Shown here in pieces: positions 54,786 to 62,149 of a DNA stretch of 64,000 nucleotides. Each line of letters begins with the position of its first letter. Positions within the stretch are counted from its first letter, which is position 1. Origin of the DNA: Clostridiales bacterium (GTDB lineage: Bacteria; Bacillota; Clostridia; Lachnospirales; Lachnospiraceae); the NCBI GenBank assembly GCA_023663185.1, contig JAMPHY010000009.1, positions 1,751-65,750 of the forward strand, written 5' to 3'. Made by a program: the position numbers and the translations under genes. The notes below the pieces were generated by a model that saw nothing but the letters and a program-made list of their open reading frames with translations, was not told the DNA's origin and ran no database searches.

Positions 54786-55061
54786 ATGAAGAAATCAATT
54801 AAAACTATCGGAATTATTGCAACTATGGGATTTATGCTTGTATGTGCTTATCTGTTAGGCATTACGCAAGCGGAAATAATAACAGAAATACAGACTGTAA
54901 CGGAGATAAAGGAAGTTATACCAGATGGATATATACGACTTGATGATAGTATTGTAGATATGGATTCAGTGATTGGCTTTTCGGCTACTGAATACGGCTT
55001 GCAACTGTATTTTGATGATGGTGCAGGCTACTTATATAGAACGGTAAACAGCGATATATAA
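54786..55061 (+). CDS. small membrane-anchored protein
   Basis: 91 residues. A basic start (MKKSIKTIG), one hydrophobic helix (IIATMGFMLVCAYLLGITQA) that could be a signal anchor, then a soluble part with VIPDGYIRLDDSIVDMDSVIGFSATEYGLQLYFDDGAGYLYR. Excellent ribosome site GAGAAGGAG. Similar short anchored proteins occur on clostridial elements with no known role. Confidence 0.65.
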   Translation: MKKSIKTIGIIATMGFMLVCAYLLGITQAEIITEIQTVTEIKEVIPDGYIRLDDSIVDMDSVIGFSATEYGLQLYFDDGAGYLYRTVNSDI

Positions 55062-55098
55062 TACAGGTTATGAGTCTATACGCTCATAGCCTGTATTT
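55061..55098 (+). terminator. terminator ending the rightward set
   Basis: ATACAGGTTATGAG pairs with CTCATAGCCTGTAT (14 bp, one G-U) around an 8-base loop, starting at the stop codon of the preceding gene. Confidence 0.65.
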
Positions 55099-55709
55099 AT
55101 GCGTTGTAATAGTCTTAATTGTATGGTTATATTATGATTTTAGGCTCATTTTCGGCTTGAAATGGGATTATTGATAATTTATAGGGTAACGCCTGGAAAA
55201 TGGCTAAAATCGGCGTATAACGTGCTTATTTATGGGTATCTATGGCAACAGACACAAGGGTATATGCCGGTAGGTTTACATTTTATTTGAAGTGTTCTTT
55301 TTCTGAAAAGCCCACAGTAGTTCTACACACACGTCCGCTTAATTTTCTGACTTCCAAATTCATAGACCTTCAAAATCAACTGTACATCTTAGAATTTTAA
55401 TCAATATAAACATTACCCTACCAATTTACCATATATAACAATTCCATCTGAAATTTAAAGATATATCATCGATTAGAAAGCAAGAATATGATATCTGCAT
55501 ATGGACAATCACCAAACAGGGGTAGTGGTATGCTTCAATTCTACAGATAATTTACTACCCTATATAACCATGTACCCCTATACAAAACGCTAAATCTTAT
55601 CGAATGTCGCTACGTTATCTCAATAAGTGCAAGAAAATATACATCAAAACATCAGTAGATAAATATTGACTTTCTCATACCAATAACACATCTTGGGCAT
55701 TTTGAATGG
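55099..55709. other. non-coding stretch of about 610 bases
   Basis: Stop codons are frequent in all six frames and no ribosome site with a plausible start was found. AT-rich with no strong repeat. It separates the rightward set from the leftward nuclease group and may be the remnant of lost genes or contain a replication or transfer site that cannot be recognised by eye. Confidence 0.5.
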
Positions 55710-55973
55710 TTATTTCATCTTTATTAGGTTCTTTACCCAATGACAAAAAATTAAAATTTTAAAGTCAAATCTTTTATTTCTTTTGTCATACTCATCAAAA
55801 AAGCACTTTATTACAAAATCATTATCATTGTGAACACTTTTTGCCATATTATATACAAATTCAGAAACACCATTTTTATACCGATTAATTTCATTAACTT
55901 TTTCAATTATCTGTTCATCCGAAAAATTTTATATCCACGTTTTTAACATTTGCCGCTCATTTTCATAATCCAT
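55710..55973 (-). pseudogene. small gene downstream of the nuclease, with in-frame TAA
   Basis: ATG at 55973 starts MDYENERQMLKTWI, then TAA (55929-55931); the frame continues NFSDEQIIEKVNEINRYKNG, then VSEFVYNMAKSVHNDNDFVI to the TAA at 55710. The continuation reads as a genuine 72-codon protein segment. It is the last gene of the nuclease group, a typical position for an immunity protein. Inactivated or restarted internally. Confidence 0.5.
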
Positions 55974-56000
55974 ATAATTATCTCCCTTAAAATTTCACAT

Positions 56001-56825
56001 TCATGGTTTACAATTCCCACAAGGTTTATATCCATTATCTTTTAAAAACTTCCTTGGACATTCAATCTCTCTTTTATTATATTCTTCTATATTTTTAGCT
56101 TCATTGCAAATTGATTCATTACAATCTTTTTTATGAAATTTATGTGTAGCAATATTTAAAATATATGCTCTTCTCTTGTCCCTATATATTATATTAGGAA
56201 AGATATTTACACACCAGTCTTTATCTTCTTCACTCTTACCTTCTTTATAATTTATAGCAACTCCTGGCTGTGCATTATATATAAATTTATTAAAGCATAA
56301 TCCTTTTCCATTATCTTCGACAGAATATGCCTCCATCTGTACTCCTCTAACCAACTGATCGCCCTCATTCAATATTGGTGTGACGCGATACAATACTTGA
56401 TTTCTTGGGTTTTCCTCTAAATACTTTCTTACTTTATTCTCAAGCGGTAACATTCCTTTTTCATTCATATAACGTGTTCCTACAATAAGGTTTCTTTTAT
56501 CTGTTTTTTCTTTAAGTAATTGATAAGCAATTAAATGACAATAATTAAATAGATATTTGTCCCCTTTTATGAAATCATATTTATCAGGATAAATTTCAGA
56601 TACTCCGTTACTCTCATCAAGCCTTGACATATCAACAGATAAATCCTCCCCTTTGATACAGGCAAATGCGGAATATATTGTGTACTCTTCCCCACATCTT
56701 TCATAACTACCCAATTTCTTATATTTTTCACCTTGAAAGTTTTCACTAAAATCTGGTAAATTATTAGCAATTTTTATGCAGGGTTTTCCAAAATACTCTG
56801 GTATGTTTATTCCATTTATGTACAT
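56001..56825 (-). CDS. DNA/RNA non-specific endonuclease (EndA/NucA-like)
   Basis: About 274 residues from MYINGINIPEYFG (56825). The catalytic region is YLFNYCHLIAYQLL with the conserved His, then NLIVGTRYMNEKGMLPLENKVRKYL, VLYRVTPILNEGDQLVRGVQMEAYSVEDNGKG and FIYNAQPGVAINYKEG. The C-terminal tail has a His/Cys pattern (THKFHKKDCNES...GYKPCGNCKP) as in related secreted nucleases. No signal peptide is visible. It is the third gene after two small helical proteins, so it may be an effector of a toxin-immunity type unit. Confidence 0.88.
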   Translation of the reverse strand: MYINGINIPEYFGKPCIKIANNLPDFSENFQGEKYKKLGSYERCGEEYTIYSAFACIKGEDLSVDMSRLDESNGVSEIYPDKYDFIKGDKYLFNYCHLIAYQLLKEKTDKRNLIVGTRYMNEKGMLPLENKVRKYLEENPRNQVLYRVTPILNEGDQLVRGVQMEAYSVEDNGKGLCFNKFIYNAQPGVAINYKEGKSEEDKDWCVNIFPNIIYRDKRRAYILNIATHKFHKKDCNESICNEAKNIEEYNKREIECPRKFLKDNGYKPCGNCKP

Positions 56826-56908
56826 TTTTATCACCTATCCTTAACAACTATATTATTGATTTTAAGAATCTTTACTTTCATTATCTTTGGTTACTTAAAA
56901 CTAGAATT

Positions 56909-57151
56909 TTAACTACTTTTTATATTCTTGCTAATAGTCCTTATCCTTTCAAGAACATAATCGCAATTTTTCCAGACTAACCAACTACAATCCTTGTCCT
57001 TTTCAGCATTCATTACTTTAGTAATAATAGCAATATCAGTATCAAGCAATTTTTCTGCAATATTATCCCAATATTTAGAATCTATCCATCTTTTGAATCT
57101 TGGTTGATAATATTTTACTTCATCACATTCTGTACTCATAAAACCAGCCAT
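56909..57151 (-). CDS. small protein of the nuclease group, unknown
   Basis: 80 residues: MAGFMSTECDEVKYYQPRFK, then RWIDSKYWDNIAEKLLDTDI and ending VLERIRTISKNIKSS. Its ATG directly follows the stop of the upstream gene, so the pair is translationally coupled; a second ATG at 57139 is possible. Helical, soluble. Not recognised. Confidence 0.55.
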   Translation of the reverse strand: MAGFMSTECDEVKYYQPRFKRWIDSKYWDNIAEKLLDTDIAIITKVMNAEKDKDCSWLVWKNCDYVLERIRTISKNIKSS

Positions 57152-57448
57152 TCATTGTGACTTGATTTCTGCTAAGACTTTTAAAAAATCCACAAGCCTT
57201 TCATATACACAATTATAATAATCTCTTACAGTAGAATCTTTTTCTAATTCCATATCAATTAACTCCAATTTCCCTAATAAACTCTCAACACACGGCTTAA
57301 TTTCTTCAGACTTTGTAATAATTAGTCCACCTATTTCTTTTTTACCATCTTTTAATTCTTTACTCAGAAAAATTGCTTTATCTAATTCTTTTTCTATTTC
57401 TCTTATTTCTTTTCTTACCTCTTTACATGCATTTAATTTTGTCCCCAT
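57152..57448 (-). CDS. 98-residue helical protein heading the nuclease group
   Basis: Two long charged helices: MGTKLNACKEVRKEIREIEK, then ELDKAIFLSKELKDGKKEIG and a second helix ending LVDFLKVLAEIKSQ. GAGGAGAG lies just before the ATG. Size and helical-hairpin character recall small secretion-linked (WXG100-like) proteins, but no WXG motif is present, so the family is unknown. First of the group 57448 to 55710. Confidence 0.55.
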   Translation of the reverse strand: MGTKLNACKEVRKEIREIEKELDKAIFLSKELKDGKKEIGGLIITKSEEIKPCVESLLGKLELIDMELEKDSTVRDYYNCVYERLVDFLKVLAEIKSQ

Positions 57449-57623
57449 ATTTCTCTCCTCTTAAAAACAGCATTTTATTCCCAAATCAAACATTAATTTA
57501 TTATATCATCATACCAAAAATCCCATTTCACTTCCACATTTCAGCAAAAATAGCACAAAAACCGGCAAAATTTGCAAAAAAATAAGGCACACCAAACTTT
57601 TACATCTGATATGCCCTACATAA

Positions 57624-57971
57624 TCATTTTTTGGGTAATGTCCCATCCATAAAATGAATATACATCTCTTCAATTTTTTCCAAATCGTCTGGATGCAAAT
57701 CACCTATTTTAAAAATAAAATCTTCTGGTTGTAAATTCATCACCTTTGAAACTCTTGCCGTAGAAGCCAGTCTTAAATTTGCCTGCTGCCAATATAAAAT
57801 AGGTGTATCATATGGATCATTACTGCGCACTTTATGTTTTGTTACTTTAACGGAAAGCACTCCTAACTTATCTTCGTCCAACACAATAACTGGTCTGTTT
57901 ATAATCTGTGTATCGTCTTCCTCTAATGGAAATCCTACAAACCATACTTCTCCTTCGTGAAAATTGTTCAT
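57624..57971 (-). CDS. PemK/MazF-family toxin
   Basis: 115 residues. Typical strands: FHEGEVWFVGFPLEEDDTQIINRPVIVLDEDKLGVLSVKVTKHKV and SKVMNLQPEDFIFKIGDLHPDDLEKIEEMY. The 'GEVW...RPVIVL' pattern marks the MazF/PemK ribosome-independent mRNA endonuclease fold. It starts 1 base after the stop of the small upstream gene, the usual antitoxin-toxin order. GGAGAAATAG precedes the ATG. Confidence 0.82.
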   Translation of the reverse strand: MNNFHEGEVWFVGFPLEEDDTQIINRPVIVLDEDKLGVLSVKVTKHKVRSNDPYDTPILYWQQANLRLASTARVSKVMNLQPEDFIFKIGDLHPDDLEKIEEMYIHFMDGTLPKK

Positions 57972-57972
57972 A

Positions 57973-58206
57973 CTATTTCTCCATCTGTCTTTTAGAATTC
58001 ATCAATTCAAATAAATCATCCCATTCAGATTCATCTACCCACTCATCATTTTTAGAGATTACAGGACGATTCTGTTTATTATGCTTTGTATTAGCAGTTG
58101 CAAACAAATATGCCTGTTCCCTATTAGTTTCCATATATTGTGCTAATGCCGACATAGAATCATCCTCCTTTGCTTTCTCTATACTTGTCTCGTTTTCTTT
58201 ATCCAT
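57973..58206 (-). CDS. antitoxin of the PemK/MazF-like pair
   Basis: 77 residues, acidic and probably disordered: MDKENETSIEKAKEDDSMSA, LAQYMETNREQAYLFATANT and the C-terminal NDEWVDESEWDDLFELMNSK, which may bind the toxin. Good ribosome site GAGGTGAT. Assignment rests on position, size and acidity. Confidence 0.65.
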   Translation of the reverse strand: MDKENETSIEKAKEDDSMSALAQYMETNREQAYLFATANTKHNKQNRPVISKNDEWVDESEWDDLFELMNSKRQMEK

Positions 58207-58399
58207 ATTATATCACCTCAGTTATCAGAATTCAATAACCGAGCATATAATATCTTCTACTCTTATCATCTTGTAGGTAAGAGTCTATCACATACTCAGC
58301 CAAAAATCAATTCTTTTCACATATTATGCCTAGTAATGATATAAACATTCATGCTTTTAGCATACCAGATAGAATATCCCTATCCGATATGCCTTATAA

Positions 58400-58855
58400 T
58401 TATTTATAGTTCAACGCCTGAATATATACTTCTGCCATGTGTGGATCAATATTTGCTAATCTTTCTATATTTTTATAGAAATCTGCCTTTTCAGCCTCTT
58501 CCTTTTTCTTTTGTTTTATCACCTTTCGCTCCGCCTCTTTCTTTTCAAGGAAATCATTTACAAAAGCATCATTTCTAGCAACACGGTTTTCATGCTCCTG
58601 CTTTTCGCACTCAATACGTTCCTGTCTACGAATATTAGCCCTCTCATACTCATCTTCTCTCTGTTGTCTGATACTTTTACATGTCCTCTCAACATTTAGA
58701 ATATCATCATATAATTTATTATTTGGTTTTGCATGTTCTAGCAGACCACCATACCTATCTTGGACTGTCTGCTCGCGTTCCTGTTTTGTTCCGTAATCTA
58801 CATGATTATTATCCATATATTTATCTAATAAATGTCCATATTTGTTTTCTAGCAT
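58400..58855 (-). CDS. coiled-coil protein, unknown
   Basis: 151 residues. The N-terminus MLENKYGHLLDKYMDNNHVD is followed by a long Arg/Glu/Lys-rich helix (YERANIRRQERIECEKQEHENRV, KKEAERKVIKQKKKEEAEKAD). It ends with a short ERLANIDPHMAEVYIQALNYK. Not recognised. GGAGATTTT precedes the start. Confidence 0.5.
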   Translation of the reverse strand: MLENKYGHLLDKYMDNNHVDYGTKQEREQTVQDRYGGLLEHAKPNNKLYDDILNVERTCKSIRQQREDEYERANIRRQERIECEKQEHENRVARNDAFVNDFLEKKEAERKVIKQKKKEEAEKADFYKNIERLANIDPHMAEVYIQALNYK

Positions 58856-58918
58856 AATTTAAAAATCTCCTTATCTTTATAATTTTTTGGTCTTCCCACA
58901 ATAAAATCTTCCTAAAAT

Positions 58919-59923
58919 TTAATATGGTTGTACTTCAACCTTTAACAAAGCATCATATACTTTCTTTGGCACTTTATTCTTATACTTATCAGCCATAATC
59001 AATATATCTGCCTGTTTATGCCTTTTATATTCCTCAAATGCTTCTTCCGGTGAAGTCCAATAAGATAACTTAATCAGTTCATCATGTCCATATGGTTTAA
59101 TCTCACCATAATACATTTTCATAGCACTGTCATACCTTACCCCTAGCGGTAAATCCATTCTGGCACTCTTCCATTTAGACAGCTTATGTTTCTTGCAATT
59201 AGACAGCATAGTATTTAATGTCTGCGGAATAATACAGCATTTATCAGGCGCATATTCTTTATTGTCTGGAAATAGTAAGTCTTTGTCTACTGCCATTGAT
59301 TCACCATCATACTCATAATATTCAGCACTCCACCACTCAGCAAAAGAATCCTTATCATTTTTCCACAAATCACACATAAATGAACCATCATACGCTTCAT
59401 CACCCTTATAGCATCTATTATAGATGCCGTTCCAGATTGAATATGCTGTGTTGGATTTCAGTGTAATATATGGTATATATTCCTGCTGTCTGCCTAATTC
59501 TTCTACAAGCACAATCCCACGCTGTAAATCAATATATTCTTCATTATTCACCCATACAAGATTTTTGTAAAAGCAGTTATCCTTATCCTTGTCAATGTGC
59601 CATATTTTGTTATATTTATCACTCTTTTCAAGAAAATGCCCTGCTACTAATTTATCTGTATAGCTTTCAATCTTCTTATTTACACCACTTAGCGTAAAAT
59701 GTGCATATCCTGTTTTATGCACACGGAAATTGCCATGCAAATTATTTATCAGCCTTCCATGATTACTGATCCAGTAATTATTTGTACCATTTACTAATAC
59801 AAAAACCTCATCATCGGCAATCAATTCTATTCCTGACGCTTTAATATCCAATACCCTTTTATCTGCTATGGATAAATATTCTTTAAATTCTTTTCTTTGT
59901 TCTAATTTCTTTTTACTTCTCAT
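58919..59923 (-). CDS. NUMOD4/HNH-like homing-type endonuclease
   Basis: 334 residues. NYWISNHGRLINNLHGNFRVHKTGYAHFTLSG is a NUMOD4-like DNA-binding module. IWHIDKDKDNCFYKNLVWVNNEEYIDL is an HNH-like site with the H-x-D-x-x-x-x-N pattern. The C-terminal half (GVRYDSAMKMYYGEIKPYG...SPEEAFEEYKRHKQ) resembles an AP2-type DNA-binding part. Phage and element homing endonucleases have such parts. No intron or intein was seen near it, so it is probably free-standing. Confidence 0.78.
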   Translation of the reverse strand: MRSKKKLEQRKEFKEYLSIADKRVLDIKASGIELIADDEVFVLVNGTNNYWISNHGRLINNLHGNFRVHKTGYAHFTLSGVNKKIESYTDKLVAGHFLEKSDKYNKIWHIDKDKDNCFYKNLVWVNNEEYIDLQRGIVLVEELGRQQEYIPYITLKSNTAYSIWNGIYNRCYKGDEAYDGSFMCDLWKNDKDSFAEWWSAEYYEYDGESMAVDKDLLFPDNKEYAPDKCCIIPQTLNTMLSNCKKHKLSKWKSARMDLPLGVRYDSAMKMYYGEIKPYGHDELIKLSYWTSPEEAFEEYKRHKQADILIMADKYKNKVPKKVYDALLKVEVQPY

Positions 59924-60194
59924 TTTTACTTATAATAATTCCTTTCGATATGACTTTAGATAACCCACCACGATTTCATGGTTGTTAATATTTGAGCATC
60001 TAAGAATAAACGCTCCGAATCCTATTCATAATAAAAAAGACAATACGACTTATTCATACTGTCTCTGTAAATACCATATTCAGTTGTAATATATTTTTAT
60101 TGCTATGAGGCAGCAGGTTTCTAAATTTGTGCAATTATTTTGAACTCCCACTAAATTTAATGTAATTTCACTTTTAATTATCTGCTCTTAATAA

Positions 60195-60647
60195 TCAGTC
60201 ATTTTCTTCATTCTTATTATCTTCCGTTTCTATACCTTCCGCTATATATCCGCTGCCTTTTAAAATAGCAAGCTGTTGTTCGCTGAATGGAAGCTTCTTT
60301 AAACCATAGATACCATTTTTTACATTTTGTATCAAAACCCTGTTCATATCATCTCTTGTTTTAATGCTTCTGTATATCCTGAGTTTCGTATGTGGGGGAT
60401 TACCGCCTTCTTTATTACAGTTCGGCATATTATAAGCCATGCACACTTTTAATTCTGGTATAATTGTTCCTACTTTTGTAATATGTACGCTCTCTCCTGC
60501 TGATATTGCTTTTTGACATTCCTCCATATACATATCCAGAATATTTTTAATTACTTTCTCATCATAAATATTATCCTTCCTTCCATTGATGCGTTTTGCC
60601 ATTTTAGACGCATTTAATGATATCTTTGTTCCTTTTGCCCTCGGCAT
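60195..60647 (-). CDS. HU/IHF-like DNA-binding protein of mobile element
   Basis: 150 residues. The N-terminal part KISLNASKMAKRINGRKDNIYDEKVIKNILDMYMEECQKAISAGESVHITKVGTIIPEL follows the HU pattern (helices then 'G..v.i...Gt' strand). It continues with KVCMAYNMPNCNKEGGNPPHTKLRIYRSIKTRDDMN. A C-terminal extension ends acidic (TEDNKNEEND). HU-like proteins bend DNA and may aid the recombinase or replication of the element. AGGGGGT lies upstream. Closest gene to the right att core. Confidence 0.72.
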   Translation of the reverse strand: MPRAKGTKISLNASKMAKRINGRKDNIYDEKVIKNILDMYMEECQKAISAGESVHITKVGTIIPELKVCMAYNMPNCNKEGGNPPHTKLRIYRSIKTRDDMNRVLIQNVKNGIYGLKKLPFSEQQLAILKGSGYIAEGIETEDNKNEEND

Positions 60648-60908
60648 TTTCTTTTATACCCCCGTTACTCTATTTAATTTTTGCCAATGAAACAAGCTTT
60701 TCAAGTCTGTGTCTACATTAAGGCACTAAATAAGCCTCCATCAGTCATATTCCTACAACTGATAGGGGCTTATGCTAATACCCTAATATCTTTAATTAAA
60801 TATATGCCCTTACTTCAATTTCCCTACACTCAAAACCGCTCTTCTTCCTATGGCTTGTCCGCTGTAAACAGCACGTTCCACGCCATATTTCAGTTTTTTC
60901 ATGTATGC

Positions 60909-61292
60909 CTATCCGACCACCCACCCCCCTGTCATAAAAAACGTCACCTTAACATTATGCTTCTTCAATATTTCCAGAATCTTAGCGGTATCATCATTCC
61001 CCCAAGCCGCATCGAAGCTGAGCGCAACCTGCTTTTTATCTGTCTCTACGCAATAAATCGGAAGTTCCCTTCCGTTCACCGTATTGCTGACGGTTGCGGC
61101 TCCCGGCAGCACTCTTACGACGCCGCGTATCAATGCCGCCGTTGCAAGCAGAAACGCCACAGACATTATCACGCGCATTATGATTTCCTGCCGTACCTCT
61201 GCCTTACCTTTGTTTTCATCGCTAATTTTACTTTCCAACTCATTTAAAGCCAGCTTAATTTTGTCATTCCATGTTCTTTTATTTTTGCTCAT
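60909..61292 (-). pseudogene. polysaccharide deacetylase (PdaB-like), 5' part cut off by the element
   Basis: 127 codons: cytoplasmic head, one membrane helix (IMRVIMSVAFLLATAALIRGVVRVL), then the start of the NodB domain with VALSFDAAWGNDDTAKILEILKKHNVKVTFFMTGGWV, which holds the catalytic aspartate pair. It ends with two element-derived residues and TAG. The other part is at 41473-41973. In the uninterrupted form it would be a membrane-anchored deacetylase acting on peptidoglycan or another surface glycan; the DAAWG motif is like that of PdaB (DISWG). Confidence 0.9.
60917..60926 (-). other. attachment core, right end
   Basis: GGGTGGGTGG on the minus strand, identical to the left core. It lies in the deacetylase 5' fragment at codons for GWV; the frame then runs into element DNA and stops within three codons. 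Confidence 0.85.
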
Positions 61293-61367
61293 AGAAGTCC
61301 CCTGATATTATCATTTATACAGTATATGCCAGTGAACTCCTATCTTAGAAAATAATTTACAAAACTG

Positions 61368-61856
61368 TTACTGTCCTTTTTTTATCTGCTCTATCTCGCG
61401 TTCTATCTTATCGTCTATTTCGCGCGCACGTTTTTTGTTATCGTCTATTTCTTTTATGTCCGCCTTTTCTTCCGTATCATGCGGTCGGGAAGCTAATAAT
61501 ATTCTCGCAAGTATTCCCACTCCGCCAAAAATAAGCACTAAAATCAAAATCCATTCGTATAATGAAACACGTACAAGTGTAATATTTGTGGAAAGAATAA
61601 TAGCTGCAATAATAATCAGTACTCCCAGTGCGGTAAATATCTTGGATACAAAACTTCCGCCGGAAGCAAACATCCATATAATTCCTATAATCAACGGTAT
61701 CATAACCATGCCGTTATTTATATGCAGACCGCCGAGACTCATACCGGCCAAAAACGACGACGTAACCATAACTTTCTGCGCTAAAATATAAAGCCCCACA
61801 ACCAGCATTGCAAGTCCGCCCACAAACTGCAGCAATTCGTTTCCCGGTTTTCTCAT
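61368..61856 (-). CDS. membrane protein, unknown
   Basis: 162 residues from MRKPGNELLQFVGGLAMLVV (61856; GAAGGATAT upstream). Four hydrophobic segments, then a charged cytoplasmic tail (HDTEEKADIKEIDDNKKRAREIDDKIEREIEQIKKGQ). The N-terminal 'GLYILAQKVMVTSSF' is seen in small uncharacterised Lachnospiraceae membrane proteins. It is upstream of the split deacetylase on the same strand. Confidence 0.6.
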   Translation of the reverse strand: MRKPGNELLQFVGGLAMLVVGLYILAQKVMVTSSFLAGMSLGGLHINNGMVMIPLIIGIIWMFASGGSFVSKIFTALGVLIIIAAIILSTNITLVRVSLYEWILILVLIFGGVGILARILLASRPHDTEEKADIKEIDDNKKRAREIDDKIEREIEQIKKGQ

Positions 61857-62149
61857 ATATCCTTCTCTGCCTCCTATTTTCATATCTCTGTTTTCTTTCT
61901 ATTATGACTTAATTAGCTAAACTCTGCAAGCAAAAATCTCGCATTTAAAACATTCTGTTGGGAAAATGCCAAAATAATTAAAAAATTAGAAATTTTTTCA
62001 ATTTACCCCTTTACAAATAGCAGTAAAATCCGAAATAATATATATAAGAATGAATCTGTAAAAATGTTTCGACACGGACGTCGATAGAACATGCAGCAAG
62101 AAAGTAACAGATATACTTTCTGCCTAAACAAATCAAAGGAGTGATAATT

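Larger units (their letters stand above)
41964..60926. mobile_element. serine-recombinase integrative element (degraded prophage or satellite), about 18.95 kb
   Basis: Bounded by identical 10-bp cores CCACCCACCC at 41964 and 60917. A large serine recombinase lies at the left edge pointing outward. The interrupted deacetylase reading frame is restored exactly by removing one core and all between. Contents are AT-richer than the flanks and of accessory type: phage tail remnant, LexA-like and XRE regulators, toxin-antitoxin pairs, IS, nuclease, HNH-like endonuclease and HU-like protein. No capsid, terminase, portal, relaxase or coupling ATPase was recognised, so it is probably non-autonomous. 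Confidence 0.9.

Noticed and set aside
41964-60926. Integrative conjugative element
   Set aside because: No relaxase, coupling ATPase, VirB4-like or other transfer gene was recognised, so conjugative ability is not supported.
60681-61247. Rightward 188-residue open frame across the right element end
   Set aside because: It crosses the att core and is antisense to the deacetylase 5' fragment; no ribosome site or family pattern.
61990-62140. Flagellar sigma-28 promoter before the FliD-like gene
   Set aside because: Only a loose CCGAAATAA resemblance to the -10 was seen and no matching -35 at proper spacing.
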